A stretch of DNA of 43,426 bases, from NCBI RefSeq assembly GCF_024808255.1, contig NZ_JANTYS010000038.1, forward strand, positions 1 through 43,426, written 5' to 3'. Position numbers and translations under genes: made by a program. This DNA is from Mucilaginibacter dorajii. GTDB taxonomy: Bacteria > Bacteroidota > Bacteroidia > Sphingobacteriales > Sphingobacteriaceae. The notes beneath the pieces are model-generated. The model saw nothing but the letters and a program-made list of their open reading frames with translations, was not told the DNA's origin and made no database searches. Positions 7,164 through 13,633 of this stretch are shown piece by piece (within the stretch, counting starts at the first letter, position 1; the number at the start of each line of letters is the position of its first letter).

Positions 7164-9143
7164 ATGGAAAGTGTGTTCTATAATATAAGCCAGGTTTTGG
7201 GCATCGCCATTATCCACTCGTTATGGCAGGGTTTGTTGGTTTGGTTTGCATTACGCGTGTTGCTTATTTGCGCGCCATCGCTCTCGTCCATTAAAAAGCA
7301 TAACGCGGCCATGACGGCCATACTACTTATAGGCACCTTGTTTATTTACACTTTTGTAAACCAGGTACAGGCACACACCTGGGTAAATTTAGCCGCGGCC
7401 AATACCAAAGCTTTATTACCAGATATCAACTTTCCGCTGGTTAACATCCATTATACCGCTCAAAATAATTATTACTATTATGTAATTGAAGGCTATCTGC
7501 CTTATATATCGGCCATTTACTTTGTTGGCCTGGCATTCAATATTTTAAGGATGGGTTTAAACTGGCAAAAAATAGCCCATATTAAACGCAGCATGATCCC
7601 TGCCGATACACTGCAGGATTATGTAGATACGCTATGCCAACAATTAAAGATCAACAAATATGTAAGCGTAAACATCAGCCGCTTTGTTGATGTACCCTGC
7701 ATGATTGGCTTTATCAGCCCCATCATATTACTACCCATTACTTTATCAACCCAGTTATCAGCCGAGGAAGTAAAAGCGATTTTACTGCACGAATTAACGC
7801 ATATTAAGCGTAACGACTACCTGCTAAACCTGGTGCAGCAGTTTATAAGCATACTGCTTTTCTTTAATCCCTTTGCCCAGTTAATTAACAGGATAATAAA
7901 CCAGGAACGCGAAAACCGGTGCGACGACCTGGTAGTACAAACAACCGCCCAACCCTTAGTGTATGCGCATGCACTATTAAAGCTGGAGCAAACAAGGCAG
8001 GTACGCCTACAAATGGCACTTGCGGCCACCGGTAAAAAATATCATTTATTAAACAGAATTGAACGTATCATGAAAACTCAGAAACCAATAGGCAACATGC
8101 GCCATTTTTTAGTGGCCGTTGCAATAATGGCTGCAGGCATCAGCAGCATAGCCTGGCTTAACCCTACCATTGCCAATGGTAAAATAGCCATTAAAAAAGT
8201 AAAGATCACCTACCCCGCCGTACTAACACACCTGCTTAACGATACTACCCACAAAAAAGCGGTAAAAGCTCAAAAGAGCGTAGCCGCGGTAAAAGCTGCC
8301 AAAAGCACAAAAGCCATCAAAGCAAAAAGAGCGGCCGAAGCCATTTACTCCTCAAATTTTAACGATGCCGAACTGAACAAGTTAACGGCCGAAGTAGAAA
8401 AATACTCGAACGAGGTTGGCAAATATTACCAAAGCGATGACTTTTTGAAACAGCAAAAACTGCTGGAAGAAAAGGGCGAAGCGATGCAGGAGTTTTACAA
8501 CCGCCCGGAGCTGAAAAAAATGCAGGAGGAACAACAACAAATGAGTGAAGACTTCCAGAAAAACTGGGGCTCAACTACTGAAACTACCAAAATGGGCGAA
8601 GATATGGGCAAAATAGGCGAAAAGATAGGCGCTTATTATAATAGTCCGGATTTTAAACGCATGAATGAGGAGCTCAAAAAAAAGTATGGCATTAAAAGCG
8701 AATATCACGACGACCGCAAGGACGAGAATTACCAAAAATACCAGGATGAGCTACAAAGTAAAATACCAGGCGAGATAAAAGAGCAAACCGAGCAATTGAA
8801 AAAAATAGGCCAGGAAATGCGTAGCCATTTCAACTCACCGGAGTTTATTAAAAAACGCGATGAGTTGAGGATGATGAGCGATAGCATGAGAAAAGCCTAT
8901 CATAACCCTGCCATAGAACAGCAAAAGGAGGAAATGAGAAAGCTAAGCCAGCAAATGCGTAGCTTTAGCAACAATCCTGAGTTGAAAAAAGCACAGGCCA
9001 ACTTACGCCAGGCCAGCAAAAGGCTTAGGGAATATACCCAAAGCCCCGAGTTTAAAAAACGCATGGCCGAAGTACGCAGGCAGATTGAAGTAGCAGACGA
9101 AAGCGCTACCGAGGCTGATAAAAACACCGATAGCGCCAATTAA
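7164..9143 (+). CDS. M56-family (BlaR1/MecR1-like) membrane metalloprotease with a 23-residue repeat tail
   Basis: The 659-residue product has four predicted membrane segments (about 10-35, 50-68, 112-130 and 313-332). Between the third and fourth is a zinc protease domain with HELTH at 209-213 and a downstream Glu in NQERENRCDD. In BlaR1 the region after the last segment is a penicillin-binding sensor. Here it is ~320 residues of charged, Lys/Glu/Gln-rich, probably helical sequence facing the periplasm. Seven motif copies of the form (N/S)-(P/D)-(E/D)-(F/L)-K occur, with their second residue at 425, 448, 495, 559, 582, 605 and 628, mostly 23 residues apart. It likely senses an envelope signal and inactivates the upstream repressor. 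The ligand is unknown. Confidence 0.9.
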   Translation: MESVFYNISQVLGIAIIHSLWQGLLVWFALRVLLICAPSLSSIKKHNAAMTAILLIGTLFIYTFVNQVQAHTWVNLAAANTKALLPDINFPLVNIHYTAQNNYYYYVIEGYLPYISAIYFVGLAFNILRMGLNWQKIAHIKRSMIPADTLQDYVDTLCQQLKINKYVSVNISRFVDVPCMIGFISPIILLPITLSTQLSAEEVKAILLHELTHIKRNDYLLNLVQQFISILLFFNPFAQLINRIINQERENRCDDLVVQTTAQPLVYAHALLKLEQTRQVRLQMALAATGKKYHLLNRIERIMKTQKPIGNMRHFLVAVAIMAAGISSIAWLNPTIANGKIAIKKVKITYPAVLTHLLNDTTHKKAVKAQKSVAAVKAAKSTKAIKAKRAAEAIYSSNFNDAELNKLTAEVEKYSNEVGKYYQSDDFLKQQKLLEEKGEAMQEFYNRPELKKMQEEQQQMSEDFQKNWGSTTETTKMGEDMGKIGEKIGAYYNSPDFKRMNEELKKKYGIKSEYHDDRKDENYQKYQDELQSKIPGEIKEQTEQLKKIGQEMRSHFNSPEFIKKRDELRMMSDSMRKAYHNPAIEQQKEEMRKLSQQMRSFSNNPELKKAQANLRQASKRLREYTQSPEFKKRMAEVRRQIEVADESATEADKNTDSAN

Positions 9144-9174
9144 ATAATTCAGCAACCGGCCATTAAATTTTAAT

Positions 9175-9418
9175 TTAACGTGAGTTCGATATAAGAACTC
9201 CCAAATGTCATTTCGACGAACGGCGGATGGCTGAGCGGAGGGTGAGGAGAAACTATCTCTTGAGCGTAGCGAAAAATCTTATACGATATGCAATCCATCA
9301 TAACATATCGTATAAGATTTCTCTTTCGCACAACCGCTCAATCCCGCCCTTGCTCAATCGAAATGACATCCTTTTTTTGATTTACGGATTTCCCTTTCTT
9401 ATATCGAACTCACGTTAA
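9175..9418. mobile_element. MITE-like element with 23-bp inverted ends around a TGTCATTTCGA palindrome
   Basis: Outer ends TTAACGTGAGTTCGATATAA(GAA) at 9175-9197 and their exact complement at 9396-9418 enclose 198 bases. Inside lies an imperfect palindrome, 9206-9368, beginning TGTCATTTCGA and ending TCGAAATGACA, with a second inner dyad AATCTTATACGATATG / CATATCGTATAAGATT. There is no coding content. The nested dyads resemble a non-autonomous element; a target duplication could not be defined with confidence. Confidence 0.6.
9206..9368. repeat. TGTCATTTCGA palindromic repeat, copy 1
   Basis: Ends TGTCATTTCGA / TCGAAATGACA, inner words GAGGAGAAA and AAGATTTCTC. The same frame of ends and inner words is seen at 13280-13422 and 34228-34360. 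The spacer sequences differ, so the termini and the AGATTTCTC core are the conserved parts. Confidence 0.7.
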
Positions 9419-9444
9419 GTTAAATAACCTTAATTCAAAATGTA

Positions 9445-9477
9445 GTATCCTTAATAAAATAAAGGATACTTTTTTTA
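9445..9477 (+). terminator. Hairpin with T tail
   Basis: GTATCCTT pairs with AAGGATAC across a nine-base A/T loop and is followed by seven T residues. It probably ends transcription of the blaI/blaR-like operon, though it lies beyond the inserted MITE-like element. Confidence 0.65.
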
Positions 9478-9545
9478 TGCAAAAAAGCGTTGTTGCAATC
9501 TGAGGGCATTCAAGTCCTGAACCCTTGCATATGTTTGCCCCGTCG

Positions 9546-9574
9546 TTGCGTAAAGCAATAAAACATTATATTTG
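9546..9574 (+). promoter_or_regulatory. Promoter left in front of a decayed gene
   Basis: TTG at 9546-9548 and TATATTTG at 9567-9574 are 18 bases apart, and an ATG follows at 9587. The promoter looks intact although the gene behind it is broken. Confidence 0.5.
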
Positions 9575-9586
9575 GTTATTCCCAAT

Positions 9587-9737
9587 ATGAATCCACCCGT
9601 TCCCGGGAAATACATCGACCCTTTAGTAGACTTTTCCTTAAAAAAAACTTAGGAAACGAGCCGAATAAAGACCTGCCCATCGCTTTTTTAAACGAGGTTT
9701 TCAGGAGACAAAAACTTATTGTGGATTTAGTTTATCA
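9587..9737 (+). pseudogene. Remnant of a PD-(D/E)XK nuclease-family transposase (Rpn/PDDEXK_2)
   Basis: The ATG at 9587 opens MNPPVPGKYIDPLVDFSLKK, which matches the family start (KYIDPLxDFxFKKxFG). A stop follows immediately, at 9650-9652. In another frame the expected continuation is visible: GNEPNKDLPIAFLNEVF, then RRQKLIVDLVYH. So the gene has a frameshift (a few bases lost in or near an A-run at about 9642-9649), and after about 50 codons it is truncated where the convergent cupin gene ends. None of the nuclease catalytic residues remain. A promoter is still present upstream. Family recognition is from the N-terminal signature only. Confidence 0.7.
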
Positions 9738-10130
9738 CTTCCCGTACTGCTCATCGGTTACCTGCTCCATCCAATCAACCGGCGAACCGTTTAATTTTTC
9801 CTGGATGGCAATATGGCTCATAGCCGTGGTTGCGGTGGCACCATGCCAGTGCCTTTCGCCGGGAGCAAACCACACTACATCGCCTTGTCTTATTTCCCGT
9901 ATGTCCTCCCCTTCGCGTTGTGCCCAGCCAAAGCCTGCGGTTACAATAAGGGTTTGACCAAGCGGATGGGTATGCCAGGCCGTGCGGGCACCCGGCTCAA
10001 AAGTTACCAGCGCCATAGCCACACGGGCCGGATTCGGCGGCGCAAAAAGCGGATCTATCCGTACCGTCCCTGTAAAATATTCTGCCGGACCTTTGCCCGA
10101 TGGCTGCGAGCCGTTGCGTTTAATTTCCAT
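9735..10130 (-). CDS. Cupin protein similar to bacterial hydroxynitrile lyases
   Basis: This 131-residue single-domain cupin is a small beta-barrel that binds a divalent metal. Likely ligands are the histidines of TAWHTHPLGQT, an adjacent Gln, and the His in PGERHWHGA. The sequence closely follows the cupin (R)-hydroxynitrile-lyase-like group, with MEIKRNGSQPSGKGPAEYFT, PNPARVAMALVTFEPGARTA and DWMEQVTDEQYG. In the host it may instead act on another small oxygenated or cyano compound, and many homologues are simply called cupin proteins. The frame could start at 10175, but family members begin at MEIKR, so 10130 is preferred. Its 3' end meets the transposase remnant. It is a stand-alone gene. 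Confidence 0.82.
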   Translation of the reverse strand: MEIKRNGSQPSGKGPAEYFTGTVRIDPLFAPPNPARVAMALVTFEPGARTAWHTHPLGQTLIVTAGFGWAQREGEDIREIRQGDVVWFAPGERHWHGATATTAMSHIAIQEKLNGSPVDWMEQVTDEQYGK

Positions 10131-10210
10131 AGTTGTTGGGTTTGATAACAAGATACCAACGCTCCAATATACCACTGTGTTTTATGGAAAAGCTATTTCT
10201 TTTAATCATG

Positions 10211-10310
10211 ATGGCATTCCCGCCGATAGAAGCGGGCCGCGCTTTCCGTTCATACGCGCACACGGCCTTAGGCGCGGGCCGGTATCCACTTCAATCGCTA
10301 ATGCGGGGAG
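10211..10310 (+). repeat. Dispersed ~100-nt repeat, copy C
   Basis: Identical to the copy at 10770-10869 except for three substitutions over 100 bases. It opens with a hairpin (CCCGC...GCGGG around GATAGAA) and contains GGCCTTAGGCGCGGGCCGG followed by TATCCACTTCAATCGCTAAT. The sequence is stem-rich, with no open frame that looks coding. Confidence 0.8.
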
Positions 10311-10769
10311 GCGGGGGAAGCAGCCTTACCGTTTAAAATGAACTTAAAAAGCGAGATTACAAGGTTAACATAACTTAACACTTTAAAAATACAACAAATT
10401 GATTATTAGATATTTATATCTATTTTTATATAAAAAGTGTTAACCCAATATTAGATTGAGATATAGTGTAACTGCTTACAGGATGAAACAACGTAGTTTT
10501 GATATATAAACATTCGCAAAATCCCAAGTCATCCGGCAGGTGGGGCAGTTGCACAAGACCTGCACCAGGGTGAGCTAAGTAGGCACCTCTAAACGTCATC
10601 ATTTTAGCGGCTGAACCTTTTCCAGGTGACGATGCCAAACGTACCAAACTGTGTGTACCGGTACAGGTGATACACCTTGATATGACAAGGTATACCCTGG
10701 TACTGGGTGATACGCCCATAAATCTAACACTTAGATATAACAATACCTGTGATAACTTTTTTCAAGATT
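10311..10769. other. Non-coding segment between two direct repeats
   Basis: This 459-base stretch is bracketed by repeat copies C and D. The left part is A/T-rich (10380-10440). The right part (about 10620-10740) holds several small dyads such as ACCTTGATATGACAAGGT and two GGTGATAC words. A 105-codon open frame exists on the minus strand (10426-10743), but its product is Cys/Ser-rich, matches nothing I know, and runs through these dyads, so I do not call it a gene. Confidence 0.4.
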
Positions 10770-10869
10770 ATGGCATTCCCGCCGATAGAAGCGGGCCGCG
10801 CTTTCCGTTCATACACGCACAGGGCCTTAGGCGCAGGCCGGTATCCACTTCAATCGCTAATGCGGGGAG
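10770..10869 (+). repeat. Dispersed ~100-nt repeat, copy D
   Basis: 97 of 100 bases match copy C at 10211-10310, in the same orientation. The three differences lie in the CATACGCGCACACGG and GGCGCGGGCC parts. The pair forms a direct repeat that could recombine and delete the segment between. Confidence 0.8.
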
Positions 10870-10919
10870 TTTTGGGAAGGCACCCGACCGTTGGGTATGG
10901 GATTAAGTTTTTGAAGATG

Positions 10920-11363
10920 TCATGACGTTTTGCGGCTTAAGTTATCTATGCTCCACCTATAATACGGCAGCCCGGCCAATAAAAAAGCCGCTGCACTTGC
11001 GGCAAATACCGAGTAATTAAACGGCGCTTTCCATCCCGAAGCAAAAACCATGGCGAGCGCAAAAGTCAAGGTGAGTAAGCCACTGCCAATTGCTGTGAGT
11101 TTGGTTTTATAACCAATAATGAGTAACAGGCCAAATAAAGCTTCGGCTATGGTAGCCAGCCAGCCCATCACATCTGATAAAGGTTTTGATAAAAACGGGA
11201 GCAGCACTTGGGTATAACTTAAAAATGAAGCCCAATTGCCCCAGGCAATGTTTGGCTGCCCGACCTGGCCAACCAGGCCCAATCTATCTAACACGGCTGC
11301 AATAAAGCCTAAGCCAAGTGCAAGGCGTAAATATAACTGGCTGTAAGTGCTGTAATTTTTCAT
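10920..11363 (-). CDS. DoxX-family membrane protein
   Basis: The 147-residue product has four hydrophobic segments, at about 9-27, 60-85, 87-109 and 114-132, matching the DoxX fold of small inner-membrane proteins. The opening LYLRLALGLGFIAAVLDRLG and the later GLLLIIGYKTKLTAIGSGLL are typical. Function in this family is generally poorly defined; some members are linked to quinone or thiosulfate metabolism or redox stress, none of which the sequence can decide. A box TAAATTTG on the minus strand at 11386-11393 could serve as its -7 element, with a leader of about 20 bases. It is separated from upp by 105 bases of simple-sequence spacer. Confidence 0.85.
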   Translation of the reverse strand: MKNYSTYSQLYLRLALGLGFIAAVLDRLGLVGQVGQPNIAWGNWASFLSYTQVLLPFLSKPLSDVMGWLATIAEALFGLLLIIGYKTKLTAIGSGLLTLTFALAMVFASGWKAPFNYSVFAASAAAFLLAGLPYYRWSIDNLSRKTS

Positions 11364-11385
11364 TGTTGATAGAGGTGATGAAGGC

Positions 11386-11393
11386 CAAATTTA
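11386..11393 (-). promoter_or_regulatory. Probable -7 box of the DoxX gene
   Basis: TAAATTTG on the minus strand fits TAnnTTTG and lies 22 bases before the ATG at 11363. No clear TTG is seen at the expected -33 distance. Confidence 0.4.
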
Positions 11394-11468
11394 CTTAAAA
11401 TCCTAAACCCTAATTCCGAAATTATAAATGCTAAAATTATAATTCCGAAATCCCAATCCCAAATCCCC

Positions 11469-12113
11469 CTACACTTTCTCCCCAAACGCCAGATCCCCGG
11501 CGTCGCCCAAACCCGGTACAATGTAAGCTTTGCTGGTCATTTCGTCGTCCACCGCGCAAACCCAAAGTTTGGCATGGGGCAGGTTGGCGCGTACATGGGC
11601 AATGCCTACGGTGCTGGCTATTACCGATGCAATGTGCAGTTCTTTGATGTTGTATTGCGCCATCAGTTCCTTGCAAACCGATACCAGGCTTTGGCCACTG
11701 GCCAGCATGGTATCGCAAAGGATGAGAATTTGCCCGTCAAGATTCGGGGTCGAGATATGATCAACCTGGATCATGAACGCGCCTCCCCTTTTAACCTTGC
11801 GGTAAGCGGTAATAAATGCGGAGTCGGACTGATCAAAATAATTCATAAATCCCTGGTGAAAGGGCAGGCCGGCGCGCAGAATAGTCCCCAACACCGGTCT
11901 GTCGGCGGGTATGTTGATATTGGCTATGCCTAAGGGTGTTTGCACCTCTATCGGCTCATATTGCAATGTTTTGCTCAACTCGTAGGCTAATATCTCGCCT
12001 AACTTTTCCTGGTTCCGCCTAAAACGTGCCTTATCCTGCTGAATGACAGCATCACGCAGTTCGGCCAAAAATTTATTGGCAATAGTATTGGTTTTGTTGA
12101 GGACGAAAATCAT
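11469..12113 (-). CDS. upp: Uracil phosphoribosyltransferase
   Basis: This cytoplasmic salvage enzyme makes UMP from uracil and PRPP. The 214-residue product has the type I phosphoribosyltransferase PRPP loop in ILILCDTMLASGQSLVSVCK (about residues 128-147). The earlier PVLGTILRAGLPFHQGFMNY carries the conserved LRAG motif. The C-terminal DDEMTSKAYIVPGLGDAGDLAFG is the uracil-binding hood, with the family-typical PGLGDAGD. Length is normal. It is a single gene on the minus strand, divergent from the GNAT-MarR operon. The first 30 residues (MIFVLNKTNTIANKFLAELR) are of Bacteroidota type. No regulatory RNA or attenuator was seen in the 130-base spacer upstream. Confidence 0.95.
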   Translation of the reverse strand: MIFVLNKTNTIANKFLAELRDAVIQQDKARFRRNQEKLGEILAYELSKTLQYEPIEVQTPLGIANINIPADRPVLGTILRAGLPFHQGFMNYFDQSDSAFITAYRKVKRGGAFMIQVDHISTPNLDGQILILCDTMLASGQSLVSVCKELMAQYNIKELHIASVIASTVGIAHVRANLPHAKLWVCAVDDEMTSKAYIVPGLGDAGDLAFGEKV

Positions 12114-12196
12114 GCTTAAAATTAAAGTTTTTAAGTAAATGTGTCTATTTTATTTTTTGCCTCAAAAACACAAATTTGTCAAAAACAGATCTTTAT

Positions 12197-12228
12197 TTGG
12201 ATTATATGTAGTTAACTACGTAGATTTG
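12197..12228 (+). promoter_or_regulatory. Promoter with a MarR-type operator in the spacer
   Basis: TTG at 12197-12199 and TAGATTTG at 12221-12228 form a -33/-7 pair with a 21-base spacer. A perfect 12-bp palindrome, GTAGTTAACTAC, occupies 12208-12219 inside that spacer. Since the operon encodes a MarR regulator, this is the obvious candidate autoregulatory site. Confidence 0.6.
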
Positions 12229-12245
12229 TACATAAATAAAATATT

Positions 12246-12743
12246 ATGAATACTACAATCCAAATAACCCCCTTAAACAACAGCTATTGCCAGCAGATAA
12301 TTGACATCATTCTTCCTATACAACAAATAGAATTTAACGTACCCGTAACCCTTGAAGGCCAGCCCGACCTGCTGGATATTGAAAGCAATTACCACCAAAC
12401 CGGCGGCAATTTTCTGGGCGCTTTCCATAACGGCGAACTGGTTGGTACCATAGCCATCATTGCCATAGGCGATAATGCCGGGGCGTTGCGTAAAATGTTT
12501 GTACGTAAAGAATACCGGGGCAAAGAACTGGGCATAGCGCAATTATTATTAGACACGCTGATAGTGTATTGCAAACAAAATGAGATAAACGCCATTTATT
12601 TAGGTACTGTTGATTTACTGAAAGCCGCCCACCGCTTTTATGAAAAAAATGGATTCACCCAATTGCTCAAAACAGACCTGCCCAAATCATTCCCGCTGAT
12701 GGGTGCCGATAATATTTTTTATGAGTTACATTTGGGCAATTAA
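12246..12743 (+). CDS. GNAT-family N-acetyltransferase
   Basis: This 165-residue protein has the GNAT fold and is expected to transfer an acetyl group from acetyl-CoA to an amine. The core is KMFVRKEYRGKELGIAQLLL (about residues 85-105), where RGKELG corresponds to the acetyl-CoA-binding R/Q-x-x-G-x-G/A loop. AAHRFYEKNGF further on is the usual motif B region. The substrate cannot be told. It is co-transcribed with the MarR regulator, which starts 3 bases after its stop. Similar acetyltransferase-MarR pairs are common in Bacteroidota and often suggest small-molecule detoxification or resistance, which is inference here. Confidence 0.88.
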   Translation: MNTTIQITPLNNSYCQQIIDIILPIQQIEFNVPVTLEGQPDLLDIESNYHQTGGNFLGAFHNGELVGTIAIIAIGDNAGALRKMFVRKEYRGKELGIAQLLLDTLIVYCKQNEINAIYLGTVDLLKAAHRFYEKNGFTQLLKTDLPKSFPLMGADNIFYELHLGN

Positions 12744-12746
12744 CCA

Positions 12747-13235
12747 ATGCAGCTGATGAACGTTATTGACGAATCGGGAATTTTAGCGATATCAACAAGG
12801 CTGCAACGCCTTGCCGATACGCTTCGCAAGGATGGGGTGCTTATTTACAAAGCCAATAATATCGACTTTGAACCCAAATGGTTCCCGGTTATTTACACCC
12901 TGCATTTTAAACCCGTTTTAAGCGTGGTTGAAATAGCCAACGAAATTGGTTATACGCATCCATCTACCATTAGTCTGCTTAAAGAACTGGAGAAAGAAAA
13001 GCTTATCCGTTCAAAAAAAGATAAAGCAGATGAACGCAAGCGACTCATTATGCTAACTGCCAAAGGCCAGGAACTGGTTGAGCGCATGAAACCCGTTTGG
13101 GAAATAATCAAAAGTGCCGCTGCCGAGCTCACCAACACTCAAAACAACCTCATGAAAGCCATTGCCGAGGTAGAGGAACAAATTAGCGAACAAAGCTTTT
13201 TTGCAAGGGCGCAACGGTTGAAGGCTGGGAGGTAA
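12747..13235 (+). CDS. MarR-family transcriptional regulator
   Basis: The 162-residue protein has a winged helix of the MarR family: PVLSVVEIANEIGYTHPSTI is the helix-turn-helix and KDKADERKRLIMLTAKGQEL the wing with the conserved D-x-R-x(3-4)-L pattern. Terminal helices form the dimer interface. It follows the acetyltransferase gene by 3 bases and probably represses their shared promoter through the palindrome at 12208-12219. An alternative start three codons later (MNVIDESG) is possible. The inducer is unknown. Confidence 0.9.
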   Translation: MQLMNVIDESGILAISTRLQRLADTLRKDGVLIYKANNIDFEPKWFPVIYTLHFKPVLSVVEIANEIGYTHPSTISLLKELEKEKLIRSKKDKADERKRLIMLTAKGQELVERMKPVWEIIKSAAAELTNTQNNLMKAIAEVEEQISEQSFFARAQRLKAGR

Positions 13236-13633
13236 AAATAGTGATGGGTTCCGGATTTACTCACCTAACTAACGGAAAATGTCATTTCGATAGAGCGAAG
13301 GAGGGGTATGAGTGGGGTGCGAAAGAGAAATCTTCGACACCTTGCATAGCCGAATGTCCGCTTTTAAAAGATTTCTCCTCACCTACGGCGCACAATCCCT
13401 CCCCGGTTCGTTCGAAATGACATCGTTTTGGTTAGTGATAAGATTTCAAAAAATATGTGTACATGGTAGCCCGTTGGGAGGTCCCCCCCCCATCGAACAT
13501 CCCCTCCCCTCCCTGTTGTAATTAAATATAAAAGATCTGCATTAAACCATTGTTGACATACTGTTGTCATTATCATTGGCTTATTTTGATCTGTGAACCC
13601 TATTGCAGGATTATTTGTATTTTTACATTACAC
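13236..13633. other. Repeat-containing spacer upstream of uvrB
   Basis: Holds palindromic repeat copy 2 (13280-13422), then a run of nine C residues at 13483-13491 within a C-rich patch, then an A/T-rich stretch leading to uvrB. No gene was seen. The frame that would extend uvrB upstream to 13550 encodes a Cys-rich, non-conserved leader and is rejected. Confidence 0.5.
13280..13422. repeat. TGTCATTTCGA palindromic repeat, copy 2
   Basis: Starts TGTCATTTCGATAG and ends GTTCGAAATGACA; the inner words GAGAAATCTT and AAGATTTCTCCTCACC are complementary. It occupies the gap between the MarR gene and uvrB and has no outer inverted ends, unlike copy 1. Confidence 0.7.

Noticed and set aside
7164..9143. 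Beta-lactam resistance operon
   Set aside because: The pair resembles BlaI/BlaR1, but no beta-lactamase or PBP gene is adjacent and the penicillin-binding sensor domain is missing.
9227..9418. 63-codon open frame in the MITE-like element
   Set aside because: It lies entirely in the palindrome and its product mirrors the repeat structure.
10426..10743. 105-codon minus-strand frame between repeat copies C and D
   Set aside because: No recognisable domain, odd Cys/Ser-rich composition and overlap with several small dyads; not convincing as a gene.
13483..13491. Run of nine C residues as a phase-variable tract
   Set aside because: It is not inside a gene and not placed between promoter elements, so no switching role can be supported.
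13550..13633. Upstream extension of the uvrB frame
   Set aside because: The 28 extra residues are Cys/His/Tyr-rich and not conserved in UvrB, which starts near the ATG at 13634.
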